From NCBI GenBank assembly GCA_033675265.1, contig JAUJYZ010000222.1, forward strand, positions 62,001-126,000: a stretch of DNA of 64,000 bases, read 5' to 3'. Positions within the stretch are counted from its first letter, which is position 1. Each line of letters opens with the position of its first letter. A model generated the notes under the pieces. The model had not been told where the DNA came from, did not search any database, and worked only from the letters and a program-made list of their open reading frames with translations. Below are positions 10,265 to 21,932 of the stretch, piece by piece. This DNA comes from Actinostola sp. cb2023 (taxonomy: Eukaryota > Cnidaria > Anthozoa > Actiniaria > Actinostolidae). The translations under genes were made by a program, and so were the position numbers.

Positions 10265-10545
10265 TTGATTAGACAGACCAGTCTGTCCGCTGAAAAAAAA
10301 AAAACAGGATCAACCAGTTTAATCTGGATAGACCAGTCTGTCTGCTGATTCAGTAAAAACAGGTTTAACCAGTTTAATCTGGATAGACCAGTCTGTCCGC
10401 TGATTTAAAAAACAGGATCAACCAGTTTAATCTGGATAGACCAGTCTGTCCGCTAATTTTTAAAACAGGATCAACTGGATAGACCGGTCTGTCCGCTGAT
10501 TCTAAAAACAGGATCAACCAGCTTAATCTGGATAGACCTGAAAAT
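10265..10545. repeat. Minisatellite of about 57 bp (copy 1)
   Basis: About five units each contain aggatcaaccagtttaatc, tggatagaccagtctgtccg and ctgatt. The same array is at 23765-24105 in the second duplicate. GACCAGTCTGTCC and GACCGGTCTGTCC alternate between units. Confidence 0.9.
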
Positions 10546-10607
10546 CGGCTCCTTTATGTGTCCTGCGCGTTTTCAAGATGGCGCCATGCACAGATAGACC
10601 GGTTCGA

Positions 10608-12679
10608 CCACAGGCAGCCCAACCATTGCTTTTGAGGCCACTAAATAATTCAAAAAATGATATTTTTTTTATGGGTTCCCTGTGGTAAAGCGCGCGCGCG
10701 CAATACATATGTTGGGTTCCCTGTGCTGAGTAATGTCCTATGTTGGGCTTCCTGTGTGCGTCCTGCGGGATCCGCCCGCAGCAAATGTGTATATTGTAAC
10801 AAGGTATGAAACTCGGTCACGTGACAAATACGTTTTTGCCCCTAATTTTGTCAATGTGATGTGAAAATTCAATTTTTCTTCGAATAACTAAACTTTACCG
10901 TATTCTCGAAACACTTTGTAAGTGTCAGTCGTCTAACTTCAACGTACGCTGAGAAACTAATTTTTGAAATTTTGAGCGTCATGGACCGATGTGCGGCGCA
11001 AGGGCGCAAGTAGATGGTGCACTTTTCCGTGAAGTAGTCGGATTTTACCTTCGAGAAGGCATCGACAAGCGCTCGGCAAATCTGAACGATGCTCTTTTTG
11101 GCAAGGTTTTAACATGATATGTTCACTAAACATGAGTCAAAACATCTACAATATACTTTATCTGTTTTCTGTTTTGACTTCTGTAAAGTATTTGTTTTGT
11201 ATTTTGATTTTTATCGATTAAAATCTTCAAAATTGACGCATTGTGTTTTATAAATGCTGAATAGTCTCAATATTTAGTACTGCACAACACATTTGCTATC
11301 AGTACTTGTACACAAAATGACAAACAACGTATTTATTTCAACAATAAGTTTACTAGCTTTTTACACACTGTTTTGCCGTTACTTTCTGTGCAATTTATTA
11401 CTACTATATTGATCAGTAATAGCATGGAAATAAGCTTAATAACAATGGATAAATATTATACACAAAGGCGACAAGTTGTGAATCACTGATCATGACTGAT
11501 TGAATAGCAAACATCGAAGTTGGAAGCGATACTGAAGCTTACTTACGTTCCCGGTTACGAAAAATACGCCGTTAAAATTACTCTGTTTCTCTCAGATGAT
11601 AGTAAGACTTTAATATTTGCTAAATGTGTCGTGCTATTTCAATGACAATAACGAACAACTGTTAATATTTTAGTTCACGGCAGCTTCACGAGTCCATCGC
11701 CATTCATGTCTCCTTCGTCTTCGATGTTGAGTTTGTCTATATTTTGCTCACACTGAGATGGTTTATGCTGTTGGCGTTCCCTTGTGTCAGAAGAACTATA
11801 AGTAAAGTACAAAATTATGTCAAACACTTTCTAGATGAGAGAGTTAGTAATGTTTAAACAGATAAAGTAAAATCAGTCAGTTGAGAGAGGTTCCTTGTTG
11901 AAGTGTATTTCGATCACTGACACTGCTACAGTCTACACACTTGTCAAATACTGAAATAGCTCACTGCTCAGTCATAATTTATAGAAAAAAAAACTGATTT
12001 GTTGAGGAGTATTAAGCAGCCCTTCTGCCCTAGTATAGGCAAGTCCTTTCATTAGAGAACATTTAGAGCAATTACTACGTAAAAACCATGACCGAAAAAG
12101 TACTTTTAGTTCAGTTTATTTTCAACTGCAAAACTTTCTCACGTGTCGAGCACAACACATCCAAAGTTTCTCAACCATTCAAAATTAAAAAGGACTACTT
12201 TAAAACCGTCGAATTTCTTCTAGATTTACTTAAAGTTGACATGAATTGTGAACTTCTAAACTTACCATGAATAGGGAAAAGAATCCCAACGTTTACACCG
12301 AAAAAATCAGTCTTTCTTGATATGAACTTCTCTTCCACTCCCCGCCATAATAACGACTTCACCCTGGGTACCCCCCAAGGGCCTGTAGCGTACGACGACT
12401 TCGGCTATTCGGCTCACGGAAAAGTGCACCATCTACTTGCGCCTCTTGCGCCGCACATCAGGCCATCACGTGACTGGAGTTTCATACCTTGTTTAAATAT
12501 ACACATTTGCTGCGGGCGCATCCCGCAGGAGGCACACAGGAAGCCCAACATAGGACATTACTCAGCACAGGGAACCCGATATATAAATGCGCGCGCGCTG
12601 TACCACAGGAAGCCCATCAAAAAAAAATTTTTTTTGAATTATTTAGTAGCCTCAAAAGCAATGGTTGGGCTGCCTGTGG
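10608..12679. mobile_element. Non-autonomous element with long terminal inverted repeats at the duplication junction
   Basis: The left end ccacaggcagcccaaccatt is the reverse complement of the right end. Pairing continues for about 220 bases, including gcgcgcgcg, gggttccctgtgctgagtaa, gcgtcctgcgggat and ccgcagcaaatgtgtatat. A second inner match (gatgtgcggcgcaag and gcaagtagatggtgcacttt) lies deeper. The 1.6-kb middle is AT-rich with no ORF over about 60 codons. No clear target-site duplication is seen: the left flank ends ggttcga and the right flank starts aagatctag. These flanks are exactly the end and the start of the duplicated block. Confidence 0.75.
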
Positions 12680-13017
12680 AAGATCTAGATGACCGGTAAG
12701 AGCTTGGGGCGAGGGTCCTAATCGATTCCAACCTCTCTCGGCTCCTTATCAATAAACAACACGAAGACATGTTGGAACCCAAAGATTTACGCCTTTGCCA
12801 AGAAAATACTTCGTGTAAAGGTTGGTATTTGCCTCATAGAGGTCCTGTACAATACAATGCAGTTTCATAGTTTCTACATCAACACATACGAGATCGACAA
12901 GGAAAATGGAAAGCTGACATTCCTGCATGTACCTTTCTTGTAGGATCTTTTCAAACCCAGATTTCAAAGTAAAAAGGTTTTGATGTAAGCTTACTTCTCG
13001 ATATTATCTGTCGATGA

Positions 13018-14149
13018 GTGTTGCTTGTGCTTTTTAAAAACTGATCCTTCCTCTTCAGTTTAATATATATGTATACAGCGATTTGCAAAAATTCTGTAAA
13101 ATCCTACCCGGTGTACGCAATCGATGACAATCGATGATCGGAAAACCAATCGAACAATCGATCATAATCGATATAATTAATCGATTGATATCGATTGGTT
13201 TTGGCCAATCGATCACCAATCGATAGTCACACAAGAAAAATGACAATCGATGAAAATCGATCATCGATCATCGATCGATTGTTATCAGGTTCACGTTCAG
13301 TACAAGAAAAAGAAGGCCTCTATTGTACTATTCGTGAGGAGAAAAACTAGTGATATTAAACTGCTACGTTTCGAAGATCATTATCATCATAATGAGTAAC
13401 AGAGATTAGTTACGTACGAAATTTACATAATTTGAACATAAGAATTATTAGTGTTCAATGTTCAATGTTCCATCCGTGCTAAAGTATTTGTTTAAATAAC
13501 ACTGAACTCTTTTATAACTATTGAACATTGAACACTGTCTGTTACTCATTATTCATCTCACTTCGTAATGATGACAGGATGTCATCGAAACGTAGTAGTT
13601 TAATATCACTAGTGTTTCTCCTTAAAATATAAGACTTATATGTAATAAAAACTCCCTACTCTAGTTTCTTCAGCCTTACTTCTAACTATAGAACTTATAA
13701 TATCAATTGATAACAAAACAAAACAAAACAATCGATGAAAATCGATAACAATCGATCAATCATAAGGCAATCGATGACAATCGATCAAAGGTCACAGATT
13801 TTTGTTTCATCGATTGGTCATCGATTTCCAATATCAATCGATTAATTGATATCGATTGATGTCGATCGATTGTCATCGATTGTGATCGATTAACGATTTC
13901 ATCGATTGCGTACACCGGGAATCCTAATATATCGATATATAGTAATTTGCATAATCCTAATTCTTTGATTTTAGCTATTATTAAACCTGAATCTAAATCC
14001 AATTAACATTTGTATTATGTATGTGAAAAAACAATTGAAAAATTTGAACTTTAGAGGCTTATTCAGCCATTTTATGATGAAAATTACCCACAATGCACCC
14101 GATATATAGATATATATTGCTTTTACAGAATTTTTACAAATCGCTGTAT
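13018..14149. mobile_element. Nested palindrome with CAATCGAT clusters, private to duplicate 2
   Basis: Copy 1 lacks this segment (tctgtcaatg...tatcccagcg at about 4610-4635). The outer arms are tacagcgatttgcaaaaatt and aatttttacaaatcgctgta. The next layer has cggtgtacgcaatcgatgac and gtcatcgattg...gcgtacaccggg. These arms are built of dozens of ATCGAT and CAATCG words. The innermost arms, at about 13320-13620, are actagtgatattaaactgct and agtagtttaatatcactagt. No coding potential is seen. Confidence 0.7.
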
Positions 14150-14392
14150 CCCAGCGATAAAAATCGAATGCAACTCAAAATGTTAAGACAATAATTGGAT
14201 TCGTCGATAGGGAAGGGCAAAATGTTGTTTTATTGGTCTTGTACAATATTCAATAAGCTTAAATCTCATCCATAATTTCTGCTCATGGAAAGAAATGCCT
14301 TTTTGTCAACTGCTTTTTCTAACACTTTTGTTCATTGGTGTTTAATAATATACATGTATTCAGCCAACAGCTCCCTGCTGCACAGTTTTACT

Positions 14393-14784
14393 CCCAGGGG
14401 GGGGGGGGGGGTACTCCCTTTGTCCAAGTGGTAGGGGTGATCGGCGGTCGGTTTTGAAAACGATCCCAAAAGGTACCCATAAATTTAAAGAGCTCTTGAA
14501 GCCATGTTGATTTTAACCCCTAAAAGGTACGACATATATGACCATATATGGCGAAAAAGTGATTGTGCTGATATCGTTTAATCAGTGCCTGGACAATATC
14601 TTTCTTCTGTTCTTTCAATTGACCCTAAAAGGTACGGACTCATGTTACGTAACTGACTTTTGTGTCGGAACCCTAAAAGGTACACACAGGAAATATTTTC
14701 GACCCTAAACCCTAAAAGGACCGCCGATCACCACTACCACTTGGACAAAGGGAGTACCCACCTTCCCCCCCCCCCCCCCCCCGG
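14393..14784. mobile_element. hAT-like MITE with G/C-run ends
   Basis: It is flanked by the 8-bp direct repeat GTTTTACT (14385-14392, 14785-14792). The empty site with one GTTTTACT-type sequence is preserved in copy 1 at about 4938. The inverted arms are gggtactccctttgtccaag and cttggacaaagggagtaccc. An 8-bp duplication fits the hAT superfamily. Confidence 0.8.
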
Positions 14785-15599
14785 GTTTTACTATAAATAC
14801 ACTGTATACTCTATATGAAGCAAACCGGATAGCAAAACCTATTGTTCTGTATTAGCTTCGTTCTATTGTATAACTTGGAGTCTTTTGTTGTTTCTATTGA
14901 ATTACGTACAATGTGACCGGTACCTGCAGAAGGAATGCATGAAGAAAGCGGATCATGGAAATATGAAGTGAAAACCATCTGTCAACAATCATCAACCTGA
15001 GCTGACATACATATATCCTTGAGGATATATTGATTGTTGACAGATGGTTTTCACTTCATATTTCCATGATCCGCTTTCTTCATATTCTTGGACCATGTTA
15101 TCATATTTATTATTATTTCTGTTAGGGACACTAGTGAAAACAAAGGATAATAATTATTCAGCAGCTTCCAATTTTGCCTGTGACTCATAATAATAATAAT
15201 AATAATATAATTTATTTTGTCAGGAAGCCCACATCACCTTTAATTGTCATTGGTGGGCCCTGTGAACAAATTATTATGTAATAAAATTATGACCAATATA
15301 AATAACTAAGCGATAAAATTAAAATCATACTCAATGGTTTAAATACATGCACTTGCAATTAATACCATGATCCTTTCTTTCCACCTTATGGCAATTGAAA
15401 AGATACAACACTATTTTTTTAATTCTGTCTTTATTTATTAAAAGGGGGACATAGTAAGTAAATCGTTCAAAATTTGATTTAGCTGAAACTTCACTGAAAT
15501 AATCTCAAAGACCCATACAATCACTAGTAAGTTTTTTTCTCAAAAATTCCGATGGGAAGTAATGCATTTTTATGAATCTTTAGAGGTGTCAGTGACATC

Positions 15600-15842
15600 A
15601 CTTGCTGATGTCTAGAGTACAAACACTAAAACCATGCAAGATAAATAGTACTAACTTTAAATAGTACTAAATAGTGATATTTCTATTGTTTTCTATTGTT
15701 TAATTAGTGCTATTTAGTACTATTTATTGCAAAGCGTGCATAGTGTTTGTACTTTATTATTTTCTATTGTTTCATCAGCACTGAGTGCTACTTAGTACTA
15801 ATTAGTTAGTACTGTTTCACAGATATAAAGTTTGCACTCTAT
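15600..15842. other. AT-rich spacer with TTTAGTACTATTTA words
   Basis: Several near-palindromic words (atagtactaaatagt, tagtgctatttagtactattt) form a hairpin-prone stretch between copy 2 flanking sequence and the restart of homology at 15842. No gene is seen. Confidence 0.4.
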
Positions 15843-15902
15843 TAAAGTATTTCTTTTATACATACATTTACCAGGAAACAACCTTTTTAATCAAAATTAA
15901 AC

Positions 15903-17615
15903 ATGGGAGCCGAAGAGTCCAAACCAATCGAGCCAGTCCCAAGGGATTTCCACTACATGTGTGTAGTCTTCAAAATACCAGATAATATTCAAATCATACA
16001 TGGTGCCGAAGAAGAACATGGGGTCGTTCAACGGGCTATTGAAAAGATCTGGCAAGAAGGCATCCAGGCAACGAAGTGGAAGTGTGCAGGGAGTGTCCTC
16101 TGCTTCAAGTTAAATGGCCTTCCATTTGAAACTGGTATTCTGTCCATGAATGTGCGAGATGTAGTGTGTGAAATACTGAAACACCTTAACAACATAGGGT
16201 GGCGACACGTGGTGTCAACCAATCTTACCATGTGTAGGGAATGGTTTTCTTTCATATTTGTCCGACAAAAGGCTTGTGGAATGAACTTCAACCAGTTAGG
16301 TTACATGTCCATGAGCTCCAATGACAAGCTCCAATTTGTTAATCTAAAGTCAGTGCCGTTGGACCAAATTTCAGAAGCGTTCAGCGCATACTCACCAGGT
16401 GGTGAATTACAAGACAATATGAAGTCATATGAAATTGTGTTAACTGGTAATCCTTGGAGCGGAAGATCACTCTACCATACCGACGCACGAATTTTGTTCA
16501 TCAAGATATTTGCCATTATTACCAAGACGCATCATTTTTTGTGTACAATGAATATCAAGAGGACAGAGGACACCTTCGTGTTTCGTCCAAAGACCAACAA
16601 AGATGATGATATGAAGACGTCGGATTTCTTTATCTTTACTTTGAGGAAGACCAAGAAATTCCAGATCTACAATGCTTCAGATGAACTGATTGATCAGATA
16701 CATGAATTGGTGATTGAAGTGATCGAAAGGAAGGGGATTTCCTTTAGCAGAAAACTTCAACAAAAGGTGGAGTACAAGTTGAAATTTCCCAGTGAAACTT
16801 CCCAGAAACAGAAGACCTTCATTATCAAGTTCTTTGTTTGCAAGCTGCTAGAGAAGATGAAAGCACATGGTTGGGGCATCCTTACTGGTTTTGATATGTC
16901 AAGAGGGATATCTAACAAAGGAGAGCTGCTTTTCCAACGTAGCCCGCATCTATCTCATTGCAAAGCCTTTTGTCTGAGCCCCCTGAGCGGCAGCAAACTT
17001 GCCCTCATCAATGCCCCACCCAGCATCGTCACTGCTTGTCATGACATCATCACTGCACGTTGGCATCAACCTCTCATCTCGCAGACTCAATACAAAGGAA
17101 TTACGACGTGTGAGATTTTTGAGTTAGGTGGACACCCATGGGGAGATTCTAGTGATGGAGCCTACTTTGCACACAGTATGTTGTGCTTCATGCTTAACAA
17201 ATTTTTGCACGAAGGATACAGGCTCGTCGTTACTGCTGACGTGATTCAAGACTCCTTGGAATATGACGATGGCACTAGCTGTCCTCATGATCCTAATGCC
17301 TGGTGGTTTATGCACAAGCCACAGGAGTATGATGAGTCGGCACTTTTGGCAAGTGCCCCTCCCTGGTCTGAGGTTGAATCGTCACCTCAGATGCCGTCAG
17401 TGAGTTCTATGCTCGTCGATGACTTCCGTGAGCCACCTATATCTGACCCATTGGCTCATCAAGGGGAGAAGGCTGCAGTTCGCGCCCAACTTTCATCAGG
17501 TTACAACAATGAGAATACCTTTGAGGAACCTCCTCCAAGTTATCAGGAACCTCCTCCAAGTAATCAGGAACCTCCTCCAAGTTATGAGGAGGCCATGGGA
17601 CAGCATTACGGGTAG
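15903..17615 (+). CDS. N-myristoylated, four-module, PPxY-tailed protein (copy 2)
   Basis: This is an intact 570-codon paralogue of the gene at 7038 in the second duplicated block. By eye it differs at about 22 residues (roughly 96 percent identical), including R30Q, Y39H, K47E, T49I, Y416S, V423A, K437E and E472K. The start, the MGAEESKP myristoylation signal and all four modules are unchanged. In the tail the middle PPSY is now PPSN (residue 554), leaving two PPxY motifs. The absence of frameshifts or stops suggests both copies are still under selection. The upstream 60 bases, including a possible 5'-UTR acceptor, are conserved, so the proximal promoter may lie within the shared segment. 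Function is inferred only as a membrane-anchored WW-domain ligand. Confidence 0.88.
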   Translation: MGAEESKPIEPVPRDFHYMCVVFKIPDNIQIIHGAEEEHGVVQRAIEKIWQEGIQATKWKCAGSVLCFKLNGLPFETGILSMNVRDVVCEILKHLNNIGWRHVVSTNLTMCREWFSFIFVRQKACGMNFNQLGYMSMSSNDKLQFVNLKSVPLDQISEAFSAYSPGGELQDNMKSYEIVLTGNPWSGRSLYHTDARILFIKIFAIITKTHHFLCTMNIKRTEDTFVFRPKTNKDDDMKTSDFFIFTLRKTKKFQIYNASDELIDQIHELVIEVIERKGISFSRKLQQKVEYKLKFPSETSQKQKTFIIKFFVCKLLEKMKAHGWGILTGFDMSRGISNKGELLFQRSPHLSHCKAFCLSPLSGSKLALINAPPSIVTACHDIITARWHQPLISQTQYKGITTCEIFELGGHPWGDSSDGAYFAHSMLCFMLNKFLHEGYRLVVTADVIQDSLEYDDGTSCPHDPNAWWFMHKPQEYDESALLASAPPWSEVESSPQMPSVSSMLVDDFREPPISDPLAHQGEKAAVRAQLSSGYNNENTFEEPPPSYQEPPPSNQEPPPSYEEAMGQHYG

Positions 17616-17693
17616 GCTTAAAGCTAAGATAGATAGATAGTTTATTTACAATTAGCTCACAGCCCTATTAATGGCTGAATTACATAAATCAGT

Positions 17694-17699
17694 AATAAA
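17694..17699 (+). terminator. AATAAA after duplicate gene 2
   Basis: AATAAA is about 80 bases past the stop at 17615, closer than in copy 1 because part of the flank differs. Confidence 0.4.
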
Positions 17700-18025
17700 T
17701 TATACACTAAAATAGATCAAGTATAAGCTAAGGAGGATCAATTGGCAAACAAGTACTCCAGCCACATGCGATTGGTTCAGACGTCGCTGTATCCCTTGAA
17801 GGCTCACCTTTAAACTGAAACTCCAAAGAGTAGTGACCGATTGATTATTATTATTATTGTAGCTTAGTTATTAACTACAGTTTGTCTATGGTTTTTTATA
17901 TTAAGTTATTACAATGTCAGTTATTTAGTTGGTTCTACAACATTAAAATACCTTAAATCACCCTAGCTTGTAACTGAATGGTTGGAGGGTTCACTATTTG
18001 TGTGTTTTTATAATGTTTGTCATAT

Positions 18026-18485
18026 TGATTGGTTCTAAACCTTTAGTATTAAATCTTTACGTACAACAAAGTCATTATATAATGAGAACATGTTTCGTCT
18101 TTACGGACCTTTTCAACTCGTTATATACAGCTGTTTCAAAAAAGGTTGGTGCCAGTTTTGTTGCATGTTGCATGTTGCATCTTGCATACCAAGCCCGAAA
18201 TGTATTGTGGATCATATGTCAACAATGTCTGCATGCAAATACAGAAGAAAATATGCCGGCTCCTTATTGTGAAGATAAAGTTTGGGAAAATTCCCAGAGT
18301 CCATATTGTTTGTTTAACCTTTCGCTGACTCCATTCACATCGCCCATAGTGCATTTCGGGCTTGGTATGCAACATGCAGGATGCAACAAAACCTTCACCA
18401 ACCTTTTTTGAAATAGCTGTATATATATAATATGATGACTTTGTTGTACGTAAAGATTTAATACTAAAGGTTTACAACCAATCAT
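18026..18485. mobile_element. Nested palindromic element (private to duplicate 2)
   Basis: The outer arms are tgattggttctaaaccttta and taaaggtttacaaccaatca, continuing through tttacgtacaacaaagtcat. An inner element (18126-18421) has ends cagctgtttcaaaaaaggtt and aaccttttttgaaatagctg. Its TGCATGTTGCAT words form a further hairpin. The inner element is related to 37863-38131. Small overlapping ORFs here are symmetry artefacts. Confidence 0.75.
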
Positions 18486-18765
18486 AAAAAACTAATAAGT
18501 TATGACAAATGCCTAGGTTGACACTTAGATATTTTATTTGTTTATTTTCGTGTACGTGTGATGAATTGTGAATAAACTATTATTATTATTATGGTCATCT
18601 GATTTGCATATTTAGATTTCACGCCTCTATTGCTTATAAACACAAGGTTCAAACCACAAAATTCTGAACCTGAAGTCTATTCAGTTTATATATAATCGAT
18701 AGTTTTAAAACAAAGGAATAAGGGAAGGAATAATAATAATTTATTTATTAAGATAATTGACACTT

Positions 18766-18950
18766 TAGGCGATTTTTATGATGGCATCATATGACTACAA
18801 GTACCAAAATGCTTTGCCCATTTTCTTTTGTTAGATAATTAGCACCAATTGTCTTACTATTCTCATGAGGGAATGAAAATCTGAATAACAACAAAATTTC
18901 CAAAGCATTCTGGTAGTTGTAGTCATGGCGCCATCATGAAAATCACCTAT
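18766..18950. mobile_element. MITE, AGGCGATTTTCATGATGGCG family, copy 2
   Basis: This is the orthologous insertion to 9309-9497 inside the second duplicate. It has the same arms, with several substitutions. Confidence 0.75.
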
Positions 18951-19097
18951 TGAATAATAAGGTTGACTGAATCATATTGAAACTATGACCGCAAGGATGT
19001 CTGGGACGCAGTAAATGAGCCATGTGTTATGCAGATAAAAGGGAATCTTCTGATTTTTTTTTTCAAAACTGAAGAACTGTTCAACTAGAATGCGACA

Positions 19098-19649
19098 ATA
19101 GGCGACTTGCATGATGACGTTGTTTTACTACAAGTACCAGAATATAAATAATATGACAAGAAGAGTTTGTGACATTTTTTAATACTGTATATTTCGGCTT
19201 CTCTCCAGAATAATAATAATAATAATAATAATAATAACTTATAAAGCGCTTATACAAATCGGTTCTAAGCGCTGATTACAATAAAAAGTAAAATATGAAA
19301 AAATATAGATATAATATAGATAATGGTATTTTAAAAATGGTATTTTAAAGAAGCCATCAACCGCAGTAATGACAAAGGTATTGACTATGTATTTATATCT
19401 TAGTTGAATAGACGCAGGGGAAGAGATTGTCCTTGTTCATTTAAGCGCAGTTTTTGTTCTTTAATAAACAAGGCTTCAGATATTTTTATTCTCTTGTAGT
19501 TTGCATATTTAGATAATTAGTACCAGAATGCTTTGGGAATTTTCTTTCTTATTCCCTCATAAGAATAGTAAGACAATTGGTGCTAATTATCTAACAAAAG
19601 AAAATGGGCAAAACATTCTGATGTGACGCCATCATGCAAGTCGCCTATT
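19098..19649. mobile_element. MITE, AGGCGACTTGCATGATGACG variant, interrupted
   Basis: The left end is ataggcgacttgcatgatga and the right end tcatgcaagtcgcctat. About 370 bases are inserted between about 19144 and 19512, including a SINE-like AAGCGCTTATA tail next to an (AAT)n run. Confidence 0.65.
19206..19300 (-). repeat. SINE/LINE-type 3' tail with (ATT)n
   Basis: Read on the minus strand it runs attgtaatcagcgcttagaa, then aagcgctttataagtt, then ATTATT repeats. A related tail lies at 57585-57655. Confidence 0.45.
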
Positions 19650-19732
19650 ATTGATAGTGAAATGACTGTTATTCAAGACTTGTAATTTACCAGAATTCCT
19701 AATTCCTAATTTTATGACTTTCAACATGACTT

Positions 19733-20505
19733 ATACAGATGATCTAGCGTGACTAGTGGTTAGTGTGACAACGTTTATGCAATTAGGTGTATATACAGAT
19801 GATCTAGTGTGACTAGTGGTTAGTGTGACAACGTTTCTGCAATTAGGTGTATATACAGATGATCTAGTGTGACTAGTGGTTAGTGTGACAACGTTTATGC
19901 AATTAGGTGTATATACAGATGATCTAGTGTGACTAGTGGTTAGTGTGACAACGTTTATGCAATTAGGTGTATATACAGATGATCTAGTGTGACTAGTGGT
20001 TAGTGTGACAACGTTTATGCAATTAGGTGTATATACAGATGATCTAGTGTGTGGTTAGTGTGACAACGTTTATGCAATTAGGTGTATATACAGATGATCT
20101 AGTGTGACTAGTGGTTAGTGTGACAACGTTTATGCAATTAGGTGTATATACAGATGATCTAGTGTGACTAGTGGTTAGTGTGACAACGTTTATGCAATTA
20201 GGTGTATATACAGATGATCTAGTGTGGTTAGTGTGACAACGTTTCTGCAATTAGGTGTATATACAGATGATCTAGTGTGACTAGTGGTTAGTGTGACAAC
20301 GTTTATGCAATTAGGTGTATATACAGATGATCTAGTGTGACTAGTGGTTAGTGTGACAACGTTTATGCAATTAGGTGTATATACAGATGATCTAGTGTGA
20401 CTAGTGGTTAGTGTGACAACGTTTATGCAATAAGGTGTATACAGATGATCTAGTGTGGTTAGTGTGACAACGTTTAGTGTGTATACAAATGATCTAGTGT
20501 GACTA
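19733..20505. repeat. 60-bp minisatellite, array 1
   Basis: About 13 units of 60 bp contain gtgtatatacagatgatcta, gtgtgactagtggttagtgt and gacaacgtttatgcaattag. Some units lack gactagtg. Copy 1 of the block holds a single diverged unit at 9700-9765. Because 60 is divisible by 3, long repetitive ORFs appear on the minus strand; they are not genes. Confidence 0.95.
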
Positions 20506-21684
20506 GTGGAATAGATGTTCTAGACGCTCAATTTTCACTCTGATAGAATCGGGCTGTTATACATGATCAACTTTATTGTGGTAGCACTAGATAGAACATA
20601 GTGGGGAAAGTTAGAGTGCTAGAAAGATGACTGACAGTTCTTCTGTGTGTTAGCCCTAGAAAGAACTATAAAAATCTCTGACCCCGATGGGAGGGCTATC
20701 CCGATCTCGATTTCTAACGATCACAGTGACCTTGCTCTTTATAGCACTTTAAACTTCCCCTTCATGTAGTTTTGAAGCTTAATTTAACGATTGTTATGAC
20801 GGATCTTTGTAGATGTGAATAGGAGTTTTCAAACGTGGAATAAAATAAACATCCATCATGAGTTACTGAAAATAACTCGACTGGCTCGACTGTTTGCATG
20901 ACTTCTGTACATATAGCTTTCTGTCAATAGATGGAGTTATACATGACCGTTGTACGGCGATGGTCGTGAGTTTAATTATAACAAGAGTCCGCGGAGATCT
21001 TTATCATTTGAGTCAGACACAAAACCAGTCGTCATTGAGCGTCTTCTTCTGTAACCAGGATCAACCTAAATCTCTAAGGACGATTTTTGATTTCAGGATC
21101 AATTGTATTTTTGTCCACAGATTCAGTAAAAACCAACCAGTTTAATTGGAGCGTGGAAATTCGATTTTTAAATCAACGTTCTAAAATTAGGTCGCGTAAT
21201 AGAACATGACTCAGTTAAATAATAGACCAGTTTGTCCTTTACAACTGTCATCTTACTGAAAAGAACACGGATTTTCGAACATTGACCTTGCTCGATCGCC
21301 TTCTAAAAACAGGATCATTTTTGGATATGAGTTCGAGTTCGTGGAAAGGCGTTATAGAACAGCGATAAAACACGGGCTTTAAACAGGCTCATTTCACAGA
21401 CAAAAGCATACGGCTATTCGTGTGGGCCCACTCTGAAAGATGTCGTTTCATTTATAACAAAAGCAAACGCGCCTTAGCTTCATCGTGGAATGATCAACTA
21501 CAATCCTGAACTTAATAGGCTTGAAGATCTATGATGAGAAATCTTGAAACTCGATAGGATCAAATACATCGCATTCTTCGCATTTTTTTCAATCAGCTTA
21601 ATCTTCCATCACCTGAAAAAAAATAATTTAAAAAAAAAAAGAAAGTGTATTTTCTAACTCGGGCTTCCTTCGGAAGGGCCCGAG
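20506..21684. repeat. Diverged extra copy of the post-array flank
   Basis: Segments match 9765-10500 and 23290-24100 but with more changes: the tRNA-like element at 20585-20775, gttatgacggatctttgtag, and scattered gaccagtttgtcc units. The right end is a hairpin (actcgggcttccttcggaag then ggcccgagt) that abuts array 2. No gene is supported. Confidence 0.55.
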
Positions 21685-21932
21685 TAATTAGGTGTATATA
21701 CAGATGATCTAGTGTGACTAGTGGTTAGTGTGACAACGTTTATGCACTTAGGTGTATATACAGATGATCTAGCGTGACTAGTGGTTAGTGTGACAACGTT
21801 TATGCAATTAGGTGTATACAGATGATCTAGTGTGGTTAGTGTGACACTAGTCTTATTTTATGCAATTAGGTGTATATACAGATGATCTAGTGTGACTAGT
21901 GGTTAGTGTGACAACGTTTATCTCTTTGACAA
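21685..21932. repeat. 60-bp minisatellite, array 2
   Basis: About four units are identical in type to those at 19733-20505. The array is cut at its right side by the hairpin-ended element starting at 21933. Confidence 0.9.

Larger units (their letters stand above)
4221..10607. repeat. Segmental tandem duplication, copy 1
   Basis: This block matches 12680-24173. Shared landmarks in order are aagatctagatgaccggtaa at the start, the cccagcgataaaaatcg stretch (about 4627/14152), the catgatccgctttcttcata stretch, the 570-codon gene (7038/15903), the AGGCGATTTTCATGATGG MITE, the tRNA-like hairpin element, a 57-bp minisatellite and the end ...agaccggttcga. The coding part is about 96 percent identical at the protein level. 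Copy 1 has private insertions at 5126-5378 and 5984-6204. Confidence 0.85.
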
